From Bacillus mojavensis RO-H-1 = KCTC 3706 (GTDB lineage Bacteria > Bacillota > Bacilli > Bacillales > Bacillaceae), in NCBI RefSeq assembly GCF_000245335.1, contig NZ_JH600303.1:40180-104179 (forward strand): 64,000 nucleotides of DNA, in the 5' to 3' direction. The notes below the pieces were generated by a model. The model saw only the letters and a list, made by a program, of their open reading frames with translations, was not told the origin of the DNA and searched no databases. Each line of letters begins with the position of its first letter. Positions within the stretch are counted from its first letter, which is position 1. Shown piece by piece: positions 1 to 8,492 of the stretch. A program made the position numbers and the translations under genes.

Positions 1-780
1 TTCTTTCAAGTCAACACCCGCGCTTTTACATGCCGAAATCGCAGCTGCCAGCGTAACGACAGCTGTTCCATGCTGATCATCGTGCATGACAGGGATACTG
101 AGTTCCTCTTTTAGGCGATCTTCAATTTCGAAGCAATGCGGTGACCCGATATCCTCAAGCAGGATGCCGTTAAATCCTGGTGAAATATGTTTTACCGTAT
201 TGATGATTTCTTCAGGATCACTTGTATCCAGCAAAATCGGGATACCGCTGATCCCTGCCAGCTGATCAAACAACGCTGCCTTTCCTTCCATAACAGGCAT
301 TCCCGCCACAGCGCCGATGTTTCCAAGGCCGAGAATCGCTGTTCCATCGGTTACAATTGCGACCGAGTTGCTGATTGTCGTGTAGATATCAGCCTTTTCA
401 GGTTCTTTCTCGATCAGTCTGCAGACGTCTGCTACCCCAGGAGTATAGACGCGCCCGAGCTCTGCCAGCGAACGGATTGGCATTTTGCTTTTCATTTGGA
501 TTTTTCCGCCTTCATGGGCAGACAGGACTTCATCAGACACCGTGTGAAGCCTAATCCCTTCGCCAAGAGCCTGCACAGCCATGATCACTTCCTGAAGCTG
601 TTCTTCATTTTCCACTTGTACAGTAATATTGCGCATCGTGTAATTGGGTCCGACTTTTACCGTCTCCACATCACCAATGTCTCCGCCCAGAAGACCGATT
701 GCTGTAGCCACTCTTCCGAGATTTCCGGGAACCGAAGGCGTTTCTATCATCAGTGTCCGAATCATGTGTTTTGCTATCAT
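1..780 (-). CDS. mleA: NAD(P)-dependent malic enzyme, N-terminal part (cut by window edge)
   Basis: Oxidative decarboxylation of malate to pyruvate in the cytoplasm. The first 260 codons are present; the C-terminal NAD-binding half lies beyond base 1. Residues about 5–75 look like an ACT-type regulatory domain (VPGNLGRVATAIG). The malic-enzyme domain follows, with YTPGV near 112–116, a TDGTAILGLGNIG stretch near 144–156 and the metal/substrate motif HDDQHGTA near 233–240. The ATG at 778–780 has a GGGGAGGATC Shine-Dalgarno just upstream and lies 15 bases after the mleN stop, so the two genes are co-transcribed. Context (malate/lactate antiporter, aspartase, asparaginase) fits malate supply from aspartate through fumarate. 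No broken motif seen in the part present. Confidence 0.95.
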   Translation of the reverse strand, partial: MIAKHMIRTLMIETPSVPGNLGRVATAIGLLGGDIGDVETVKVGPNYTMRNITVQVENEEQLQEVIMAVQALGEGIRLHTVSDEVLSAHEGGKIQMKSKMPIRSLAELGRVYTPGVADVCRLIEKEPEKADIYTTISNSVAIVTDGTAILGLGNIGAVAGMPVMEGKAALFDQLAGISGIPILLDTSDPEEIINTVKHISPGFNGILLEDIGSPHCFEIEDRLKEELSIPVMHDDQHGTAVVTLAAAISACKSAGVDLKE

Positions 781-795
781 TCAGTGATCCTCCCC

Positions 796-2202
796 TTAGC
801 CTAGTTTTTCAGCTTGAGCTGTATCGTTTTTCGTATACCATATACATTTTCCTGTATAACCGTAGATAATGGCAAGACCTATTGCGACAAAACTGAGCCA
901 CATAAACGGCAGATAAGAGAAGGTAGAAACTCCTAAAATCCCGGCCATGTAAATGCCGTTATCAGACCAAGGCACCATACCTGAAGTCAAAGTTCCTCCG
1001 ACCTCTGAATTACGGGATAGAACTCTTCTGTCCAGATGCAAACGGTCATAGCTGTCTTCCATGATCTTCGGTGTCAAAATAAGAGATACATACATGGCAC
1101 ACCCGAAGATGTTCGCCAAAAATGCTACAATCAGCGTAGATAATGTCACATTGCCTGCTGATGTCAATTTTTTTTCAAACAATGAAACAATGACTTTTAA
1201 CACACCTAGCTTCTCAAGCAACCCGCCAAAGCCTAGGCCAAAAATAATCACGACGAGAGAACCGAGCATGCCTACGATGCCTCCGCGGTTTAAGAGGCCG
1301 TTTAAAAATTCAACATCTGTTTTAATAGAGAAGCCGTTGTACGCTGTTGCAATCGCATCCGCGAAATTCATGTCTTGGAAAACAGCAGCCCAGACAGCGC
1401 CAAGCAATGCACCAATTACGATAACCGGCATAGACGGCTTTTTCATCGCTAATAAGACAATAACGACAACAGCCGGAATCAGCATCCAAATATGAATGTC
1501 AAATGTATTCTGCAAAGAAGATTTCAAAAATTCAACTTTGTCGAGGTCAATATTTTTCCCGCCGTACATAAATCCAACAGCTGTAAAGAGAATAGCCGTA
1601 ATCACATATGCTGGTATTGATAAATAAAGCATCGCTCTGACGTGAGCCAATACATCTACTTTTGATAATGAAGAAGCCAGGACTGTACTGTCAGACAGAG
1701 GAGACAGCTTGTCCCCGAAGTAAGCTCCGGAAAGAATGGCTCCAGCTACAAGAGGAAGCGGAATTCCGAGGCCTTCACCAATTGCGATCATGGCGATGCC
1801 GGCTGTTCCTACTGTTCCCCATGACGTTCCTGTCGCCACAGACATAATAGAACAAATAATTAATGTTGCGAGTAAAAAGATACTAGGATGAATAAATTCT
1901 AATCCATAATAAATTAAGGTCGGCACGACGCCTCCGGCGATCCATGTTCCGATGAGCGCTCCGACTGAAACGAGAATCAGAACGGCTTCGAGACCATTTG
2001 ATATTCCGCTTAGAATCGCATTCTGCAAGTCTTTATAAGAATAACCCAGTCTGACTCCTAGAATCATTGCAATAAACCAGGAAATAAAAAGTGCAAGCTG
2101 TATCGGCAAGTCCATAAAGACTGTAAACGACATAACAAGTGCTAAAAATGCTCCTAGTACGATAATAATTTCAAATAGTGTTGGCAATCTTACATCCTTC
2201 AA
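796..2202 (-). CDS. mleN: Na+/H+-malate/lactate antiporter MleN
   Basis: A 468-residue integral membrane protein of the NhaC antiporter family, the same length as B. subtilis MleN (YqkI). About eleven or twelve hydrophobic segments run through the whole protein, for example LFEIIIVLGAFLALVMSF near the N-terminus and the repeated small-residue helices GATGTSWGTVG and SGAYFGDKLSPLSDSTVLAS typical of the family. In B. subtilis MleN exchanges malate plus proton for lactate plus sodium. It sits directly upstream of mleA on the same strand, so imported malate can be decarboxylated by the next gene product. The start has a strong GGGGGA ribosome site at about 2207–2212. The malate/lactate specificity is taken from family knowledge and context rather than from a residue signature. 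Confidence 0.93.
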   Translation of the reverse strand: MKDVRLPTLFEIIIVLGAFLALVMSFTVFMDLPIQLALFISWFIAMILGVRLGYSYKDLQNAILSGISNGLEAVLILVSVGALIGTWIAGGVVPTLIYYGLEFIHPSIFLLATLIICSIMSVATGTSWGTVGTAGIAMIAIGEGLGIPLPLVAGAILSGAYFGDKLSPLSDSTVLASSLSKVDVLAHVRAMLYLSIPAYVITAILFTAVGFMYGGKNIDLDKVEFLKSSLQNTFDIHIWMLIPAVVVIVLLAMKKPSMPVIVIGALLGAVWAAVFQDMNFADAIATAYNGFSIKTDVEFLNGLLNRGGIVGMLGSLVVIIFGLGFGGLLEKLGVLKVIVSLFEKKLTSAGNVTLSTLIVAFLANIFGCAMYVSLILTPKIMEDSYDRLHLDRRVLSRNSEVGGTLTSGMVPWSDNGIYMAGILGVSTFSYLPFMWLSFVAIGLAIIYGYTGKCIWYTKNDTAQAEKLG

Positions 2203-2290
2203 AAGAAGTCCCCCTTAATAAAAAAGCTAAAACGCTTTCAATAAATAGTGCAACACGTATACTATACTTCCTCATCCCTATGCTTGTAAA

Positions 2291-2328
2291 CAGCTTATTC
2301 ACCCGGCTATTCACAGATGAATAAGCTG
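2291..2328. terminator. Inverted repeat between ansB and mleN
   Basis: An 11-bp perfect inverted repeat (CAGCTTATTCA at 2291–2301, TGAATAAGCTG at 2318–2328) lies in the 140-base gap between the ansB stop and the mleN start. It is followed by a short T-rich tract on the plus strand; on the minus strand the tract is weaker. It probably attenuates or ends ansAB transcription before mleN. No other structure is obvious in the gap. Confidence 0.55.
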
Positions 2329-2343
2329 CATTTTGTTTAAATT

Positions 2344-3771
2344 TTATTTTTCTAATAGCTCTTTTCCAGCAATTCCTGGCTTTGTCATCTCGTATGGATT
2401 TAAAATGATATCCAATTCTTCTTCTGTCAGCACATCATGCTGAAGGCAAAGATCACGGACGGATTGGCCTGTCATAATCGCTTCCCTGGCGATTCGGGCA
2501 GCCGCTTCATAACCAAGATGCGGATTCACAGCGGTAATAACTCCAGCGCTTTTTTCTACGTATTGCTTCAAGCGTTTTTCATTAGCTTCAATACCTTTCA
2601 AGCAATAGTCAGTGAAGGAACGGAACCCATTGTTCATGATGCTGATCGATTGCAGCAGATTAAAGACAAGCACTGGCTCCATAACGTTTAATTCAAGCTG
2701 ACCTGCTTCTGAAGCTAGGCAGATGGTATTATCGTTTCCAATCACCTGAAACGCAATTTGGTTAATGAGCTCCGCCATAACCGGATTGACTTTACCCGGC
2801 ATGATGGATGATCCCGGCTGGCGGGCAGGCAGAGAAATTTCCGCAAGTCCGGCGCGCGGTCCCGATGCCATTAAACGAAGGTCGTTTGCGATCTTCGACA
2901 TGTTCATCATGCAGACTTTTAATGATGCAGAAACCTCTGTGTAAGCGTCTGTATTTTGTGTTGCATCGACAAGATGGTCAGCGCCGACAAGAGGCAGTCC
3001 GCTAATATCAGCAAGATGTTTAACAACTTGTTTGATATATTCAGGGTCGGCGTTCAGTCCTGTGCCGACTGCAGTAGCGCCCATGTTGACTTCATACAGG
3101 TGCTGCCGGGATTGTTTAATACGTTTAATATCACGCTCAAGAACACGGCTGTATGCTTCAAATTCCTGGCCGAGGCGAATCGGAACAGCATCTTGAAGGT
3201 GAGTCCGTCCCATCTTAATAACAGAATCAAATTCCTGGGCTTTTTGTTTAAACACACCATGCATGTCTTCCATCGTCTTCAGCAGTTTTTCCAGCAGATT
3301 CAGTGTGGAAATATGAATGGCTGTCGGAAATACATCGTTTGTTGATTGTGACATATTAACGTGTGTGTTTGGGCTTAAGTGGATGTATTCTCCCTTTTTA
3401 TGACCCATGATTTCAAGCGCGCGATTTCCGATGACCTCGTTCGCATTCATGTTCATGGATGTACCAGCGCCGCCTTGAATCGGATCGACGATAAACTGGT
3501 CGTGCCACTTGCCTTCCAGAATCTCGTCAGCGGCTTGTACGATAGCTTGGCCAATTCCTTCATACAGCCGTTTTACATCCATGTTTGCAAGTGCGGCAGC
3601 TTTTTTTACAATCGCCAGTGCGTTAATCATTTCTTCATGGATTTTATATCCCGTAATCGGAAAGTTTTCTGAAGCACGCAACGTTTGGATGCCGTAATAG
3701 ACATCTGCTTCAATTTGTTTTTCTCCAAGGAAATCTTTTTCCACCCGGTATTCTTTTTGGCCGTTTAACAT
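2344..3771 (-). CDS. ansB: Aspartate ammonia-lyase (aspartase)
   Basis: Converts L-aspartate to fumarate and ammonia; cytoplasmic homotetramer of the aspartase/fumarase superfamily. The 475-residue length equals B. subtilis AnsB. The superfamily signature GSSIMPGKVNP is at residues about 320–330, the substrate-binding TSMNMNANEV at about 104–113, and a conserved GRTHLQDAVP around 188–197. It is the second gene of the ansAB operon, 46 bases after ansA. The pair degrades asparagine to aspartate and then to fumarate, feeding the malate genes next door. Expression is expected to be controlled by AnsR, encoded divergently upstream of ansA. No anomaly seen. Confidence 0.97.
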   Translation of the reverse strand: MLNGQKEYRVEKDFLGEKQIEADVYYGIQTLRASENFPITGYKIHEEMINALAIVKKAAALANMDVKRLYEGIGQAIVQAADEILEGKWHDQFIVDPIQGGAGTSMNMNANEVIGNRALEIMGHKKGEYIHLSPNTHVNMSQSTNDVFPTAIHISTLNLLEKLLKTMEDMHGVFKQKAQEFDSVIKMGRTHLQDAVPIRLGQEFEAYSRVLERDIKRIKQSRQHLYEVNMGATAVGTGLNADPEYIKQVVKHLADISGLPLVGADHLVDATQNTDAYTEVSASLKVCMMNMSKIANDLRLMASGPRAGLAEISLPARQPGSSIMPGKVNPVMAELINQIAFQVIGNDNTICLASEAGQLELNVMEPVLVFNLLQSISIMNNGFRSFTDYCLKGIEANEKRLKQYVEKSAGVITAVNPHLGYEAAARIAREAIMTGQSVRDLCLQHDVLTEEELDIILNPYEMTKPGIAGKELLEK

Positions 3772-3817
3772 AATCTTTAACCTACTTTCTCTATAATGGT
3801 TATGGTTTTAACGAAAT

Positions 3818-4807
3818 TTACAGGACAACGTCATCGGCAATCGGTGTTTCCATAATTCTCTTCACGATCGGCAAATCTGAGGATTGGCCCAGTGCCCACA
3901 TTAATTTCGGAACGATTGCTTCTGTATTCATGTTTCTAGAGCGGATAATTAAGTCCTGATTGACTCTGCGGCCGACTTCGTAAATGCTCATATCTTCGCC
4001 TTCTTCCAAGCATTGAGTCGTAATGACGACAACAATGCCGCTGTCAATCAGTTCATTCACTTTGGACAAAATGTCTCTGCCTTCAAACGGAACGCCTCCA
4101 CTGCCATAACTTTCGATGACAATTCCTTTGTACATGCTTTTCAGAGCGTCCAGCATTTCCGGCTTTAAGCCCGGATGCAGTTTGAGCAGACAAACATCTG
4201 TGCATAGTGAAGTGTCAACTGTGAAGGCGTCGTTCTCAGGTTCCGTTACTTGTTTGTTGTATTCAATCCCGTCTTCTGTAATAAAAGCGATATATGGATA
4301 ATTGATGCTTTCAAACGCGTCATAGCTTTTCGTTCTTAACTTGATCGCACGTGTTCCCTGGATGACTCTGCCGTCAAACACAACGTAAACCCCACCTACG
4401 CCTTCACAGGCAAAGCGAATGGCATCTGTAATATTTTTTTTGGCGTCTGTCTTTTGAAAGGTAATCGGAATTTGCGAGCCTGTAATTACAATCGGCTTTT
4501 TAGCATGCTGCAGCATATAAGATAATGCGGCAGATGTATAGGCCATTGTATCTGTACCATGAGTAATAACAAACCCGTCATAGGCATCATAATTTTCCTT
4601 AACAGCTTCCGCTATCTCCACCCAGTATTCAGGCTGCATATTGGTGCTGTCTATATTCATAAGCGATTGGGTTTCCATCGTGTAATCGTTATCAAGTTTT
4701 GATACGTAACTTAACAACTCGTCAGCCTTCACCCCCGGGGCAAGCCCGTTTTCCCCTTCAACTGAAGCGATCGTTCCCCCAGTTGTCAACATCAATAATT
4801 TTTTCAT
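3818..4807 (-). CDS. ansA: L-asparaginase
   Basis: Hydrolyses L-asparagine to aspartate and ammonia. The chosen ATG at 4805–4807 gives 329 residues, the length of B. subtilis AnsA. The first catalytic threonine block TTGGTIAS is at residues 8–15 and the second block HGTDTMAY at 83–90, both hallmarks of bacterial type asparaginases. The frame is open 39 codons further upstream, but that extension lacks a ribosome site and would run through the promoter, so the internal start with GAGGTGT upstream is preferred. First gene of the ansAB operon; its promoter is given separately. No signal peptide, so cytoplasmic. Confidence 0.96.
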   Translation of the reverse strand: MKKLLMLTTGGTIASVEGENGLAPGVKADELLSYVSKLDNDYTMETQSLMNIDSTNMQPEYWVEIAEAVKENYDAYDGFVITHGTDTMAYTSAALSYMLQHAKKPIVITGSQIPITFQKTDAKKNITDAIRFACEGVGGVYVVFDGRVIQGTRAIKLRTKSYDAFESINYPYIAFITEDGIEYNKQVTEPENDAFTVDTSLCTDVCLLKLHPGLKPEMLDALKSMYKGIVIESYGSGGVPFEGRDILSKVNELIDSGIVVVITTQCLEEGEDMSIYEVGRRVNQDLIIRSRNMNTEAIVPKLMWALGQSSDLPIVKRIMETPIADDVVL

Positions 4808-4880
4808 ACCATACACCTCTTCACTATATCTAAAGATGGGTTTGCGAGAAGGCATTCGCTTTTCGCATACTTTTAATGCA

Positions 4881-4909
4881 ATTATAGACACGGAAAATAA
4901 AATACGCAA
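4881..4909 (-). promoter_or_regulatory. Sigma-A type promoter of ansAB
   Basis: Read on the minus strand, TTGCGT (4904–4909) and TATAAT (4881–4886) are separated by exactly 17 bases and point at ansA, about 75 bases upstream of its start. This is a near-consensus vegetative promoter. It faces the ansR promoter, so both start points share a short intergenic region where AnsR would act. Confidence 0.8.
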
Positions 4910-4923
4910 GACATTATTATTCA

Positions 4924-4959
4924 ATTCGCGTACACTTCCGAATACCTATATGATATAAT
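4924..4959 (+). promoter_or_regulatory. ansR promoter -10 and candidate AnsR operator
   Basis: A consensus -10 TATAAT (4954–4959) precedes ansR. No good -35 is visible at 17 bases. An interrupted inverted repeat ATTCG (4924–4928) / CGAAT (4939–4943) covers the -35 area and lies 15 bases from the ansA -35. A repressor bound here could affect both divergent promoters. The operator assignment is inference; the -10 is seen directly. Confidence 0.5.
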
Positions 4960-4989
4960 CAGCTCAAGTTGAAAAAGGAGCGGAAGTCC

Positions 4990-5334
4990 ATGAATTTAGA
5001 TCGTTTAACTGAATTGAGAAAAAAGAAAAATTGGTCGCTTCAATATACGGCTGACCTCCTGGGTATCGCAAAAAGCACATACGCGGGATACGAGTCAGGC
5101 TACCGCCGCCCTTCCCTTGAGGCCCTGGCAATGCTGGCAGACCTTTTTGATACAACCTGCGATGATCTCTTAGGCCGCACAAAGCAAAAGGAGACTGCTC
5201 CTCAGACCATTGAATTGACCACGTGGAGCAGCCTTGACATTGCTGTTGACGGCAAGCCGCTGTCTGAAGACGAAATAATACAGCTGATCACCTTTATCCG
5301 GACAAAGAGAAAAGTTCAGGAGGAACTGAGTTAA
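4990..5334 (+). CDS. ansR: AnsR, Xre-family repressor of ansAB
   Basis: A 114-residue DNA-binding protein. Residues about 5–60 form a Cro/CI-type helix-turn-helix (LTELRKKKNWSLQYTADLLG followed by KSTYAGYESGYRRPSLEAL). The C-terminal half is short and variable, as in AnsR of B. subtilis (116 residues). The ATG at 4990 has AAAGGAG nine bases upstream; an in-frame TTG at 4969 lies before that ribosome site and is rejected. Divergent orientation from ansAB matches the known arrangement in which AnsR represses the asparaginase/aspartase operon and asparagine relieves repression. Confidence 0.94.
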   Translation: MNLDRLTELRKKKNWSLQYTADLLGIAKSTYAGYESGYRRPSLEALAMLADLFDTTCDDLLGRTKQKETAPQTIELTTWSSLDIAVDGKPLSEDEIIQLITFIRTKRKVQEELS

Positions 5335-5341
5335 TTTTCAC

Positions 5342-6505
5342 TCACGACTTAACTTTCCCGTAGGTTCCTCCTCCTCCGGCTTTCAGTTCAAGCTTTCCTG
5401 ACCTCGCTTTCACAATAAGAGCGGCGGTTTTCGGCGGAACAACCCGAGCCAGATCCTCCTCTGAAGTCTCATGAAGAACAGCCATTTCTGTACCAAAGGC
5501 CGTTTTTAGCTTGTCCAGGGTTTTCGGTCCGACACCCGGCACAAATTGCAGCGGAATCTGGTGGACATATCTAGGACGCGATATGCCCTTTCCAGACTGA
5601 TCACTCAGTTCGCACAGCCTTTCGCTGACACCCTTTGTCAATCTGGCACTTCCGCATTCCGCGCACGCCGTTGCCCCGCTCTCAGTACGCTCTCCGCATA
5701 CTTCACAAGCCGTTTGATAATACTTTCCCAACAGCGGATCTAATCCGTAATTGGCGGTAATTTTCCTGTTATCCTGTCCCTTTAATGCGAGAGCGAACTC
5801 AGAAAAATCAGCTGAGGCCACATATAGTTCATTATATTCTCTGCCGATCTTCCCTAAGGAATGCGCATCAGAATTTGTTAAAAATGAATATTTATTCAAT
5901 TCAGATACCCGTGAAGCCATAGGTGTGTCACAGCTTAAACCAAGTTCAACAGCATCTATCATAGAAGAATCAAAAACCTCAGTTAAAGTTGACTTAACGC
6001 CTTTTCCGTACAAGCTTTTGTGGGGCGTGAAAATATGGGCGGGGATAAACAATCCGCCCATTTCTTTAACTTTTTTTTGAAGATTCAAGCCTGTTTCGTA
6101 TATCCGCTGTGAACTTAAGTGAATATTTTTCATCCGTTCTGAAAGCCAGGCTGAAAATTGTTTCATATCAGCAAGTGTCGGCATAAAAGCAAGCACATGA
6201 ATTGGCCCGCTGCATGCTTCATCGTAAATCTCCAGCTCGCTTCCCAATAAAAGAGTTGTGCTGCGATAACGGACTCCGCCGCCCTCAAGCTCGTGATACC
6301 TGCCTGAAGCAATGCCTTCCTCAAGCTCTATTATGACTTCCGGGGAATGGCAGTCAATAATTCCGAGAAGTTCAATCCCTTTATATTCACTGGCCTCAAC
6401 CAGAATCCGGTCCAGCGTCAGCGTTTTTGCACCTGTTATTTTGACAGCCCTTCCTGTATAGGTCCGACCGATATGGATGTGTAAATCCGCGTAAATCTTT
6501 TTCAT
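5342..6505 (-). CDS. yqxK: YqxK, PHP-domain/zinc-finger/HhH protein (Endonuclease Q family)
   Basis: A 387-residue protein with three recognisable parts. An N-terminal PHP phosphoesterase domain begins DLHIHIGRTYTGR and continues with metal-ligand histidines (DCHSPE, PAHIFTPH, SDAHSLG). A four-cysteine zinc ribbon lies around residues 265–290 (CEVCG and CAECG), and a helix-hairpin-helix (VPGVGPKTLDKLKTAFG) near the C-terminus. This order is that of archaeal and Bacillus Endonuclease Q, which nicks DNA on the 5' side of deaminated bases; older annotation called YqxK helicase-like. Role in base-deamination repair is inferred from family. Its stop lies 7 bases from the ansR stop (tail to tail), and its start 2 bases from the nudF stop, so it is co-transcribed with nudF. 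Confidence 0.85.
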   Translation of the reverse strand: MKKIYADLHIHIGRTYTGRAVKITGAKTLTLDRILVEASEYKGIELLGIIDCHSPEVIIELEEGIASGRYHELEGGGVRYRSTTLLLGSELEIYDEACSGPIHVLAFMPTLADMKQFSAWLSERMKNIHLSSQRIYETGLNLQKKVKEMGGLFIPAHIFTPHKSLYGKGVKSTLTEVFDSSMIDAVELGLSCDTPMASRVSELNKYSFLTNSDAHSLGKIGREYNELYVASADFSEFALALKGQDNRKITANYGLDPLLGKYYQTACEVCGERTESGATACAECGSARLTKGVSERLCELSDQSGKGISRPRYVHQIPLQFVPGVGPKTLDKLKTAFGTEMAVLHETSEEDLARVVPPKTAALIVKARSGKLELKAGGGGTYGKVKS

Positions 6506-6507
6506 TT

Positions 6508-7059
6508 TTATGCTTGCAGCGCTTCTTTCAGCTGAAGATATTGAATCGCATAGGCTGTCTTCGCGTCGTAAACCTCGCGCGACTCAACCAGCTTTAGTGC
6601 GTCTTCAAGCGTCACCTCCATCACTTCAACAAACTCGTCCTCATCTAGTTCCCGTTTTTCTTCAAGCACAGCAAGCTCTTCCGCAAGAAAAACGTGGACA
6701 ATTTCATCGGCAAAACCGGGCGATGTATAGAATGCTGTCATTTTAGTCAGCTTTTTCGCTGTGTATCCTGTTTCTTCTTCCAGCTCCCGAAGCGCCGTAT
6801 ACTCCGGCTCTTCTCCTTTTTCCAGCTTTCCGGCCGGTATTTCAACGATCGTCCGTTCCAGGGGCTTCCGGAATTGTTTCACCATTATGATTTTCCCTTC
6901 GTCTGTGACAGCCAGCACCGCTACCGCACCAGGGTGTTTTACAATTTCGCGTTTACTCGTTTTTCCGTTAGGGAGCTCGACGTCCTCTACATAAAGATCA
7001 ATAACTTTACCCGAAAAAATCTGTTCTTTAGCAATTGTTTTCTCTTCTAAGTGTTTCAT
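6508..7059 (-). CDS. nudF: ADP-ribose pyrophosphatase (Nudix)
   Basis: A 183-residue Nudix hydrolase, close to B. subtilis NudF (YqkG). The Nudix box is intact, spanning about residues 79–101 (GKLEKGEE, then ELEEETGY). It matches GX5EX7REUXEEXGU with the catalytic glutamates present. The family converts ADP-ribose to AMP and ribose 5-phosphate, a housekeeping clean-up reaction; 8-oxo-dGTP activity has also been reported for the family. ATG at 7057–7059 is preceded by GGGAGATG. Upstream on the minus strand lies the divergent mciZ gene with about 70 bases between starts, so nudF must have its own promoter there. No anomaly. Confidence 0.94.
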   Translation of the reverse strand: MKHLEEKTIAKEQIFSGKVIDLYVEDVELPNGKTSKREIVKHPGAVAVLAVTDEGKIIMVKQFRKPLERTIVEIPAGKLEKGEEPEYTALRELEEETGYTAKKLTKMTAFYTSPGFADEIVHVFLAEELAVLEEKRELDEDEFVEVMEVTLEDALKLVESREVYDAKTAYAIQYLQLKEALQA

Positions 7060-7094
7060 TTCTTCATCTCCCGTTCTGTCTCTATATCATGCCC

Positions 7095-7114
7095 CATACA
7101 TTTTATCATACTAG
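7095..7114 (+). promoter_or_regulatory. Possible SigE-type -10 elements upstream of mciZ
   Basis: CATACATT at 7095–7102 and CATACTAG at 7107–7114 resemble the SigE -10 (CATACANT). In B. subtilis mciZ is switched on in the mother cell by SigE. No convincing -35 could be assigned at 13–14 bases for either, so this is a weak call that rests on gene identity. Confidence 0.35.
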
Positions 7115-7132
7115 AGAAAAGGGGGCTCCTTT

Positions 7133-7255
7133 ATGAAAGTATACCGTATGCAAAAGGGCGTCGTTTTAGTGGGGAAAGCGTGGGAGGTGCGGGCGAAGCT
7201 CAAGGAATACGGTCGCACATTCCGGTATGTGAAAGATTGGATTTCCGAGCCGTAA
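7133..7255 (+). CDS. mciZ: MciZ, mother-cell inhibitor of FtsZ (40 aa)
   Basis: A 40-codon gene that is easily missed. The product begins MKVYRMQKGVVLVGKAW and ends YVKDWISEP, which I recognise as MciZ of B. subtilis with a few substitutions (Y4, Q7, R31 and E39 instead of the 168 residues I remember). MciZ binds the C-terminal polymerisation face of FtsZ and caps protofilaments, preventing Z-ring formation in the mother cell during sporulation. ATG at 7133 has GGGGGCTCC upstream. Position between nudF and yqkF is the same as in 168. The FtsZ-binding segment (VVLVGKAWEVRAKL) is intact. Confidence 0.95.
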   Translation: MKVYRMQKGVVLVGKAWEVRAKLKEYGRTFRYVKDWISEP

Positions 7256-7317
7256 AAGTTGAAAACTCCGCTCCTTTATATTACGGTCATTACAAAGCCT
7301 AAAAAAGGAGTGTGCAC

Positions 7318-8238
7318 ATGAGAAAGCGCAAACTAGGTTCATCTGATTTAGAAATAAGCGAAGTTGGACTTGGCTGTATGTCCCTTGGAACCGAAACAAA
7401 TAAGGCGCTGTCGATCCTTGATGAAGCCATTGAGCTTGGCATCAACTATTTGGACACAGCTGATTTGTATGATCGCGGCCGCAATGAAGAAATCGTCGGC
7501 AAAGCAATTCAAAACAGACGCCAGGACATCATTTTGGCCACAAAAGCCGGAAACCGGTGGAGTGACAAAAATGACGGCTGGTATTGGGACCCTTCAAAAG
7601 CTTACATAAAAGAGGCAGTGAAAAAGAGCTTAGCACGTCTGAAAACGGATTATATCGATCTGTATCAGCTTCACGGTGGCACAATAGAAGACAACATTGA
7701 CGAAACGATTGAGGCATTTGAAGAATTAAAACAAGAAGGTGTCATTCGTTATTATGGAATTTCTTCTATTCGCCCGAACGTCATTAAAGAATATGTGAAA
7801 AAATCAAATATCGTCAGCATTATGATGCAATTCAGCCTGTTTGACAGACGGCCGGAGGAATGGCTCCCGCTTTTAGAGGAACATCAGATCAGTGTCGTGG
7901 CAAGGGGGCCGGTCGCTAAAGGGCTGCTGACTGAGAAACCGCTTGAACAAGCTTCGGAGACCATGAAACAAAACGGGTACTTATCATATTCCTATGAAGA
8001 ATTGGCAGAGGCCCGTAAGTCAATGGCCGGCGTTGCTCCAGACCTCACCATGACGGAAATGTCGCTGCAGTATCTTTTAGCGCAGCCGGCAGTGGCCTCA
8101 GTAATCACCGGTGCCAGCAAGTTAGAGCAACTGAAGGAAAACGTTCAGGCTGCAAACGCGCGGCGCTTAAGCGAGCAGGAAATCAAAGCGCTCCAATTCT
8201 ATACGAAACAAGACGTTTACGAAGCGCACCGTTCATAA
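7318..8238 (+). CDS. yqkF: YqkF, aldo/keto reductase
   Basis: A 306-residue NADPH-dependent oxidoreductase of the aldo/keto reductase superfamily (length as in 168). The catalytic tetrad is visible: Asp and Tyr in YLDTADLYDRG, Lys in ATKAGNRW, His in YQLHGG. The C-terminal cofactor-binding stretch SVITGASKLEQLKENV is present. ATG at 7318 is chosen because AAAGGAG ends seven bases before it; a GTG two codons earlier is less well placed. Physiological substrate unknown. It is followed by a bidirectional terminator shared with the convergent yqkE. Confidence 0.92.
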   Translation: MRKRKLGSSDLEISEVGLGCMSLGTETNKALSILDEAIELGINYLDTADLYDRGRNEEIVGKAIQNRRQDIILATKAGNRWSDKNDGWYWDPSKAYIKEAVKKSLARLKTDYIDLYQLHGGTIEDNIDETIEAFEELKQEGVIRYYGISSIRPNVIKEYVKKSNIVSIMMQFSLFDRRPEEWLPLLEEHQISVVARGPVAKGLLTEKPLEQASETMKQNGYLSYSYEELAEARKSMAGVAPDLTMTEMSLQYLLAQPAVASVITGASKLEQLKENVQAANARRLSEQEIKALQFYTKQDVYEAHRS

Positions 8239-8241
8239 AGG

Positions 8242-8269
8242 AAACCAGCACCTGACCGGGTGCTGGTTT
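8242..8269. terminator. Bidirectional terminator between yqkF and yqkE
   Basis: An 11-bp perfect stem (AAACCAGCACC at 8242–8252, GGTGCTGGTTT at 8259–8269) with a six-base loop sits between two convergent genes. T-rich sequence follows on the plus strand, and the yqkE stop lies at the other edge. Confidence 0.85.
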
Positions 8270-8492
8270 ATTTGTATTGATGCCAATCGAGCTGGCTTTC
8301 ATTAAGGAGCTGTTCAAAGCTTTTGTTTTTTTCGATCTCCTTTTTCTTTCTGATCTGTTCCGCTTTCTTTCTTTCCTGTCTCTTCTCATCCTCATCCTTC
8401 AATTGGCTTTTCATCTGCATCAGCTTTTCTTTTATATCGGATTGAAGATCGTCCTTTAACTGGTGTTTGTCAGCAGATTTTTGTTTTTTCAT
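8268..8492 (-). CDS. yqkE: YqkE, small charged protein (DUF3886)
   Basis: A 74-residue, highly charged, probably coiled-coil protein starting MKKQKSADKHQLK and rich in Lys, Glu and Gln (ERKKAEQIRKKKEIEK). Length equals YqkE of 168 (DUF3886 family); function unknown. The start at 8490–8492 has GGGGGAAG upstream; the open frame extends 14 codons further but without a ribosome site. No membrane segment. Its end overlaps the terminator it shares with yqkF. Confidence 0.85.
   Translation of the reverse strand: MKKQKSADKHQLKDDLQSDIKEKLMQMKSQLKDEDEKRQERKKAEQIRKKKEIEKNKSFEQLLNESQLDWHQYK

Noticed and set aside
187..804. Long plus-strand open frame (205 codons)
   Set aside because: Antisense shadow of mleA, whose domains and ribosome site are clear on the minus strand.
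4808..4924. 39-codon N-terminal extension of ansA
   Set aside because: Runs through the ansA promoter, has no ribosome site and exceeds the known length.
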